This document shows positions 6,447 to 10,124 of a DNA stretch of 10,124 nt, piece by piece. Position numbers and translations under genes: made by a program. The notes under the pieces are model-generated. The model was given only the letters and a program-made list of their open reading frames with translations. It did not search any database and was not told the DNA's origin. The DNA comes from an uncultured Collinsella sp. GTDB taxonomy: Bacteria; Actinomycetota; Coriobacteriia; Coriobacteriales; Coriobacteriaceae. Where the stretch lies: positions 1 through 10,124 of the forward strand of contig CAAENI010000135.1 in NCBI GenBank assembly GCA_900757285.1. Reading direction: 5' to 3'. Numbering within the stretch: position 1 is the stretch's first letter; every line of letters starts with the position of its first letter.

Positions 6447-6565
6447 AAGTGAGTAGACTTTACGCGACCTGCAGAGCACACCCAAAACCGCCACCCCTGT
6501 GACCTGCGGTTTTACTAGAGCAAATGCGCTTTGTGCTCGGCATGTGCCAAAAAGTCTACTCACTT
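6447..6565. repeat. Second nested inverted repeat (about 119 bases)
   Basis: AAGTGAGTAGACTTT (6447-6461) pairs perfectly with 6551-6565 (15 bp). GAGCACA (6474-6480) pairs with TGTGCTC (6532-6538). AAAACCGC (6484-6491) pairs with GCGGTTTT (6506-6513) around a 14-base loop. It carries CCTGCAG (6468-6474) and CCTGCGGTTT (6503-6512), both of which also occur inside the palindrome at 43-237. It lies in the 354-base gap between the HAD gene end and the YitT promoter and encodes no convincing protein. It may be a small mobile repeat or a transcript-borne structure. Confidence 0.75.
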
Positions 6566-6618
6566 AGTCCGAGTCGAAGCCAAACGGATCTAAATTGAAG
6601 CCAAAATGAGCCAATCCA

Positions 6619-6652
6619 CCGCAAGAGACATGTGAATCCGCACTTCTTGCGG
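6619..6652 (-). terminator. Hairpin downstream of the HAD gene, possible weak terminator
   Basis: CCGCAAGA (6619-6626) and TCTTGCGG (6645-6652) form an 8-bp perfect stem with an 18-base loop, 10 bases past the HAD stop codon on the minus strand. No U-tract follows directly, so termination may be inefficient or rely on another factor. Confidence 0.35.
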
Positions 6653-6662
6653 CGAATTGACG

Positions 6663-7292
6663 CTACAAAGCGGTCAGAATGTCGGCGAGGTTATCGATGA
6701 TGGTGTCGGCGGCGGACTGGTCCAGGTTGACGCCCTCGTGCGGACGCAGCGCCAGGACGCGGGCGCCGGAGCGCTTACCGGCCTCGATGCCCAAAGGCGA
6801 GTCCTCGATAACCAGGCACTCGGTAGGCTCCACACCCAGCGCCTCCATGGCACGCAGGTAAATCTCGGGGTCGGGCTTAAACGCGCTGCACTCGTGACCG
6901 CTGATGGTGTAGTCCAGCACGTCAGCGATACCGGCGATATCCACCAGCTCGTCAATTAGCTCACGATAGGACGAGCTCGCGATGGCGCACTTCACGCCAC
7001 GCTTGTGTAGCTCGCGCATTACCGGCTCCGTCTGCTTGTTGAGCAGCTCGGCATACGGAACGGGATGGTCCGGACTGTAGACCTGCTTGTACTCCACGCG
7101 CAGGCGCTCGCGCAGCTCAATATCGTCGGGAACCAGCGCCTCCCAAATGGCGGGCTCGTTAGACCCCGAAAGATCGGGGATCTCGTCAAAGTGGAACCCC
7201 TTCTCTTCCATAAACGCCACGCGGCGGCGGTTGTAGAACCACTCGGTATCGACCAGCACGCCGTCCATGTCGAACAGCACTGCCTTGATCAT
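6663..7292 (-). CDS. HAD-superfamily phosphatase/phosphoglucomutase-like hydrolase
   Basis: A 209-residue cytosolic HAD hydrolase with a cap inserted after motif I (subclass I, beta-phosphoglucomutase-like). Motif I is FDMDGVLVD, with nucleophile Asp8 and acid/base Asp10. Motif II is ASSS (105-108), motif III Lys139 in FKPDPEIY, and motif IV EDSPLG with Glu163 and Asp164. It could dephosphorylate or isomerise a phosphosugar; the substrate is unknown. The ATG at 7292 is preferred because GGGAGGAG (7299-7306) lies 6 bases upstream and MIKAVLFDMDG is a typical family start. The ATG at 7298 touches the ribosome site, and an in-frame extension to 7424 would run through a repeat and the SIS2 terminator. 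It lies after the SIS2 terminator, so it is probably expressed separately or by read-through. Confidence 0.9.
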   Translation of the reverse strand: MIKAVLFDMDGVLVDTEWFYNRRRVAFMEEKGFHFDEIPDLSGSNEPAIWEALVPDDIELRERLRVEYKQVYSPDHPVPYAELLNKQTEPVMRELHKRGVKCAIASSSYRELIDELVDIAGIADVLDYTISGHECSAFKPDPEIYLRAMEALGVEPTECLVIEDSPLGIEAGKRSGARVLALRPHEGVNLDQSAADTIIDNLADILTAL

Positions 7293-7298
7293 ACGCAT

Positions 7299-7306
7299 CT
7301 CCTCCC
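7299..7306 (-). promoter_or_regulatory. Ribosome binding site that fixes the HAD start
   Basis: GGGAGGAG on the minus strand is 6 bases from the ATG at 7292 and directly adjacent to the ATG at 7298. The spacing favours 7292 and rules out the longer in-frame start. Confidence 0.75.
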
Positions 7307-7311
7307 ACCTG

Positions 7312-7336
7312 CCAAAAAGGGACAGGTTTATTTTGG
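7312..7336. repeat. REP-like palindrome with AAAGGGACAG core
   Basis: CCAAAA (7312-7317) and TTTTGG (7331-7336) flank a core containing AAAGGGACAG (7316-7325). The same 10-base core appears on the opposite strand at 8541-8550. Short palindromes built on GGGACAG are, as I recall, dispersed in many bacterial genomes; membership of such a family is inference. Confidence 0.5.
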
Positions 7337-7386
7337 TAGGTTTTATCTGGGGTTTTGTGACGCAACGGACACGCCCTCCCCAATGC

Positions 7387-7419
7387 AAAAAAGGGGACGG
7401 GGCGCAAACCCCATCCCCT
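7387..7419 (-). terminator. Rho-independent terminator of the PTS-SIS2 transcript
   Basis: On the minus strand AGGGGA and TCCCCT (6 bp), one mismatch, then GGGG and CCCC (4 bp) around a 6-base loop form a stem at 7392-7419. It is followed by six T residues (7392 down to 7387). It starts 33 bases after the SIS2 stop and is the strongest terminator in the window. Confidence 0.88.
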
Positions 7420-7452
7420 CTCAATCAACCCGTAAGGTCTACTTACTTGTGA

Positions 7453-8436
7453 TTAGTAGGAAAGCTTCCACATGTAGCGACGCATGGTCAGCGGGTGCTG
7501 ACGGGCCTCGGCGATCTGGTTGCCGTACTCGCGCATAACGGCGAGGTGCAGCAGCGGGTTGAAGTAGGTGATAACGCTCGCGGGCACGGCGTCGGCCAGG
7601 CCGTAGTCCTTGGAGTCGATCAGAGCGACCTTGGCGCCCATGCGCTCAAGGAAGGTGAGGGCGCGGGCATCCATCGGACGGGTAGCGCCATCGGACATGA
7701 AGAAGACGTAGGGCTTACCCTCGGTGGAAACCTCGAACGGGCCGTGGAAGTACTCGCCGGTGTTGTAGGCGGCGGCGTCGATCCACTGCATCTCGGTGAA
7801 CAGGAAGGCGGCGTGAGAATAAGCCATCTTCTCGGAGGCACCGGAAGCCATGAAGTAGATCATCTTGTCGTCCTTGAAGTCCTCGGCGAACTTCTTGGCG
7901 AGCTTCTTGCAGTGCTGAGCGGCGTTCTCGCAGAGATCGAAGACGTTGGTGAGGCCGGTGATCATGTCCTCGTAGTGGTCATAGCCCTCGGTCTGCTGAA
8001 GGATCTCGAGAGCAAGAGCGATGGCGTAGCCAGGCTTCTCGCACTTGGCAGCGTAGTTGGCATGGAAACCGTGAACGATGACGTGGTCGGCGTCGACGGT
8101 CAGAGCGGAGCCAGCCTTGTTGGTGAGGGAGACGACCGGGCAGTTGTGCTTCTTGGCGGTCTTGTTGGCCTCGACGGTCTCAGGCGTGGAGCCACCGAGG
8201 GAGCAGGTGATCACGAAGGTGTGCTCGTTGACCCAGGAGGGCGTGTCGTAGTTGAACTCGTTAGCGGTGAAGATCTGAACGTTCAGCTTGTCCGTGTTGT
8301 TGGCCAGGAAGTACTTGGCGGGGTAAAGGTCGGACATGGAGGCACCGCAGCCGACGAAGGCGACGCTGTGGATCTCGTGGTTGGACAGGACGTCAGCGAC
8401 GATCTGCTTAGGGAGGTTAAGGTCGATCTCGTACAT
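7453..8436 (-). CDS. SIS-domain phosphosugar deglycase/isomerase (SIS2), paired with the PTS
   Basis: A 327-residue cytosolic protein with two SIS folds, paralogous to SIS1. Shared blocks are VGCGASMSDLYPA (28-40), CSLGGST (78-84), SLTNKAGS (103-110), the TGEYFHGPFE block (226-235), RPMDARAL (253-260) and the end RRYM. Glu215 and His231 keep the 16-residue spacing of the FraB/FrlB catalytic pair. It lies directly after EIIC and EIID, the arrangement seen in Salmonella gfr-type clusters, where mannose-family PTS genes precede SIS deglycases. A role in splitting the phosphorylated imported conjugate is therefore likely (inference). The ATG at 8436 has AAAGGA 9 bases upstream; the ATG at 8445 abuts that site and is less likely. 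Substrate could be fructoselysine, glucoselysine or another glycated amine. Confidence 0.85.
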   Translation of the reverse strand: MYEIDLNLPKQIVADVLSNHEIHSVAFVGCGASMSDLYPAKYFLANNTDKLNVQIFTANEFNYDTPSWVNEHTFVITCSLGGSTPETVEANKTAKKHNCPVVSLTNKAGSALTVDADHVIVHGFHANYAAKCEKPGYAIALALEILQQTEGYDHYEDMITGLTNVFDLCENAAQHCKKLAKKFAEDFKDDKMIYFMASGASEKMAYSHAAFLFTEMQWIDAAAYNTGEYFHGPFEVSTEGKPYVFFMSDGATRPMDARALTFLERMGAKVALIDSKDYGLADAVPASVITYFNPLLHLAVMREYGNQIAEARQHPLTMRRYMWKLSY

Positions 8437-8527
8437 CTGACACATTCCTTTCGATTATTGCGGCGCCACTTTGCCGGACGCACGCAGGGTTACCGTGATT
8501 TGGACCGAGTCGCCGGCCCGTTGAGGA

Positions 8528-8556
8528 TGTGACAAAGGAGCTGTCCCTTTGACACA
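8528..8556. repeat. REP-like palindrome between EIID and SIS2
   Basis: TGTG-A-CAAAGG (8528-8538) and CCTTTG-A-CACA (8546-8556) form a 10-bp stem with one central mismatch and a 7-base loop. The minus strand carries AAAGGGACAG (8541-8550), identical to the core at 7316-7325. Confidence 0.6.
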
Positions 8557-8569
8557 TTTAGGGATGGAA

Positions 8570-8600
8570 GCCTGCCTGGGGTATGGGATGCCAGGCAGGC
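8570..8600 (-). terminator. Hairpin after EIID without a U-tract (partial terminator or mRNA-processing hairpin)
   Basis: GCCTGCCTGG (8570-8579) and CCAGGCAGGC (8591-8600) form a perfect 10-bp stem with an 11-base loop, 34 bases after the EIID stop. TTCCATCCC rather than a T-run follows on the minus strand, so complete termination is unlikely. It may protect the EIIC-EIID message and set a different SIS2 level. Confidence 0.5.
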
Positions 8601-8634
8601 CCCCGGGGGAAAGCGGTTAGACGCTTGGTCGCGA

Positions 8635-9468
8635 CTAGGCCAGGATGCCGGCCGCGGAGAGGGCGATGCCGCCCACGATGGCGATCACGAGAAGCCAACC
8701 GGTGTTGACGTTCTTCTTGATGAGCCAGTACATAAGGCCGGTGAGGCCAAGGGAGATCATCTGGGGCATCATGCCGTCCAGGATATCCTGGATCACGACG
8801 GTGCCGTCAGCGAACTGCAGCGGGGTGGTGGCGCCGATCAGCGTAGCGATCATGCCGCCCACGGACATAAGACCCACGATGCCGCAGACATACATGAGCT
8901 TCTCCATGAGGTCGCCGCCCTGAAGCTTGCTCAGGTACTCGTGGCCGCCCTGATAGCCCATCTTGGCTGCGAACCAAGTGATCAGCACAGAGGGGACGAT
9001 GGAGATGAGCATGGCCAGGATCGGGCCCATGATGGAGCCCTGCTGAGCCAGCTGAACGCCCAGGCCAAAGGCGATAACGCGGATGGTGCCCTGGAAGAAG
9101 GAGTCACCGATGCCGGAAAGCGGACCCATGAGGGAGGTCTTGACCGCGTTGATCGAATCGGGATCGAAGTTCTCGGGATCCTTGGCGTACTCCTCCTCCA
9201 TGGAGGCGGAGAGGCCCAGGATGAAAGCGCTCGTCTGCGGGGTGCAGTTGTAGAACGCCATGTGGCGGTGGTAAGCCTCTTTCTTAGCAGCGAGCTGCTT
9301 GGGGTCGGACTCATCCGGATAGAGGCGATCGAGCGTGGGAACCATGCCGTAGAGGAAGCCCATGTTCATCTGACGCTCGTAGTTCCAAGAGGCCTGGATG
9401 GCCCAGGAGCGCCAGAAGAACTGGCTGACCTTCTTGTTCAGGGACACGTCCTTGGTTGCGGTTGCCAT
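8635..9468 (-). CDS. PTS mannose/fructose/sorbose family EIID membrane component
   Basis: A 277-residue membrane subunit that forms the sugar channel with EIIC, typical in length. Visible marks are the N-terminal block FFWRSWAIQASWNYERQMNMGF (17-38), HMAFYNCTPQTSAFILGLSASMEE (69-92) and GPLSGIGDSFFQGTIR (115-130). Hydrophobic segments follow near 131-168, 189-212, 234-250 and 256-276. The ATG at 9468 is chosen because GGAGG lies 8 bases upstream and MATATKDVSLNKK begins the family alignment; the in-frame ATG at 9585 would overlap the EIIC end by about 100 bases. It starts 13 bases after the EIIC stop. The EIIA and EIIB partners would lie right of the window. Confidence 0.95.
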   Translation of the reverse strand: MATATKDVSLNKKVSQFFWRSWAIQASWNYERQMNMGFLYGMVPTLDRLYPDESDPKQLAAKKEAYHRHMAFYNCTPQTSAFILGLSASMEEEYAKDPENFDPDSINAVKTSLMGPLSGIGDSFFQGTIRVIAFGLGVQLAQQGSIMGPILAMLISIVPSVLITWFAAKMGYQGGHEYLSKLQGGDLMEKLMYVCGIVGLMSVGGMIATLIGATTPLQFADGTVVIQDILDGMMPQMISLGLTGLMYWLIKKNVNTGWLLVIAIVGGIALSAAGILA

Positions 9469-9474
9469 AGTGTG

Positions 9475-9484
9475 TTCCTCCTTA
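9475..9484 (-). promoter_or_regulatory. EIID ribosome site overlapping the EIIC stop codon
   Basis: TAAGGAGGAA on the minus strand: the EIIC stop codon TAA (9482-9484) shares its last bases with the AAGGAGG site of EIID. Ribosomes ending EIIC are placed directly to start EIID, which suits two subunits needed in equal amounts. Confidence 0.8.
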
Positions 9485-10124
9485 GTCTTCGTCGTCTTCG
9501 AGCGGATCGTAGTCGGAATCGACACCGGCGGCTGCATGGGAACCGTTGAACTTGAAGCCCATGAAGACGACAGCCAGGCACACACCGATCAGAGCGACCG
9601 CGATGACGGACAGGTTGAGGTAAGCGGCGAGCAGGAAACCGATGAACAGGAACGGAGTCATACCCTTCTTGATCATCATGGTGAGCAGCAGGGCCAAGCC
9701 GTAGGCGGTCATGATCTTGGTCGAAACGTTAAGACCAGTGGACAGCCACTCGGGAACCATGTTGACGATGGCCTGAACCAGGTCGGTGCCAACAAAGACG
9801 GCGAGGAAGATCGGCAGGAAGTACATGACGGCGTACAGACCGGAGCCGGCGCAGATGTGCATACGGTAGGCGGTCTTGAACTTTCCGTTATCGATCGCGC
9901 TATCTGCCACATGCGTGAGGGCGGCGATGATGGAACGGAACACGATGCCGAGGAGCTGACCCAGGACGGCGACCGGGATGGCGATCGTCATGGCGGTCTC
10001 GGCGGAAGCATCGGTCAGGCACGCAAAGGCAGCGGCCACGATGCCGCCCAGGACCATATCGGGCGGAACGGCGGCGCCGACCTGCACCAGGCCCATGGAC
10101 ACGAGCTCGACGGCGGCACCGACG
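9482..10124 (-). CDS. PTS mannose/fructose/sorbose family EIIC membrane component (5' part outside window)
   Basis: The last 213 or so residues of EIIC; the frame stays open to the right edge (VGAAVELV precedes the first internal Met at 10102), so the true start is outside. EIIC proteins are usually about 260 residues, so roughly 45-60 are missing. Visible features are the family stretch LVQVGAAVPPDMVLGGIVAAAFA, a hydrophobic run SAETAMTIAIPVAVLGQLLG, GSGLYAVMYFLPIFLAVFVG, and further membrane segments through VIAVALIGVCLAVVFMG. It ends in an acidic tail, DYDPLEDDED. It forms the translocation unit with EIID. The promoter and any EIIA/EIIB genes are not in view, so the substrate cannot be read from them. 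Confidence 0.93.
   Translation of the reverse strand, partial: VGAAVELVSMGLVQVGAAVPPDMVLGGIVAAAFACLTDASAETAMTIAIPVAVLGQLLGIVFRSIIAALTHVADSAIDNGKFKTAYRMHICAGSGLYAVMYFLPIFLAVFVGTDLVQAIVNMVPEWLSTGLNVSTKIMTAYGLALLLTMMIKKGMTPFLFIGFLLAAYLNLSVIAVALIGVCLAVVFMGFKFNGSHAAAGVDSDYDPLEDDED

Noticed and set aside
7293..7424. A longer N-terminus for the HAD protein
   Set aside because: The extra residues are translated from the SIS2 terminator and a REP-like repeat, and the true ribosome site is next to the inner ATG.
7495..8532. A 345-codon plus-strand open frame across SIS2
   Set aside because: It mirrors the SIS2 coding strand, has a repetitive Val/Gly/Leu/Asp composition and no domain, so it is a codon-bias shadow.
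9469..9585. A longer N-terminus for EIID
   Set aside because: It would overlap the EIIC coding end in another frame, lacks family similarity, and a strong ribosome site marks 9468.

Overview
The window reads as a high-GC Gram-positive gut actinobacterium, most likely a Coriobacteriia member such as Collinsella. That is an inference from base composition, strong GGAGG-type ribosome sites, and the mix of a mannose-family PTS with fructosamine-type SIS deglycases and GntR/UTRA regulators. Every gene I can support lies on the minus strand, so transcription runs from the right edge to the left. There is no tRNA, rRNA, CRISPR array, transposase or phage gene.

Layout in transcription order (right to left): PTS EIIC (9482-10124, 5' part outside the window); PTS EIID (8635-9468); a gap with a hairpin and a small REP-like palindrome; SIS deglycase 2 (7453-8436) ending at a strong terminator; a HAD phosphatase (6663-7292); a 354-base gap with a nested palindrome and the promoter of the next gene; a YitT/DUF2179 membrane protein (5301-6308); GntR regulator 2 (4477-5196); a 321-base gap with a compact RNA-like fold and the recQ promoter; recQ (2191-4155), followed after 2 bases by GntR regulator 1 (1433-2188); a promoter flanked by two copies of a 17-base repeat; SIS deglycase 1 (320-1288) with a terminator; and, at the left edge, a 195-base nested palindrome.

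Functional picture (inference): the PTS would import and phosphorylate an amino-sugar conjugate. The two SIS proteins, which look like FrlB/FraB/GfrE/GfrF phosphosugar deglycases, would cleave the 6-phosphate product to a sugar phosphate and an amine or amino acid. The GntR/UTRA proteins would sense a pathway metabolite, and the repeats around the SIS1 promoter are the best candidate operator. Fructoselysine or glucoselysine is the leading substrate guess, but residues alone do not settle it. RecQ is a DNA-repair helicase that probably just shares a transcript with GntR1. The HAD and YitT proteins have no assigned role here.

The most unusual material is intergenic: three separate long nested inverted repeats (43-237, 4338-4435, 6447-6565), two of which share short internal motifs; the twin direct repeats at the SIS1 promoter; and two short palindromes sharing the core AAAGGGACAG. 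No clear new multi-gene system is visible.
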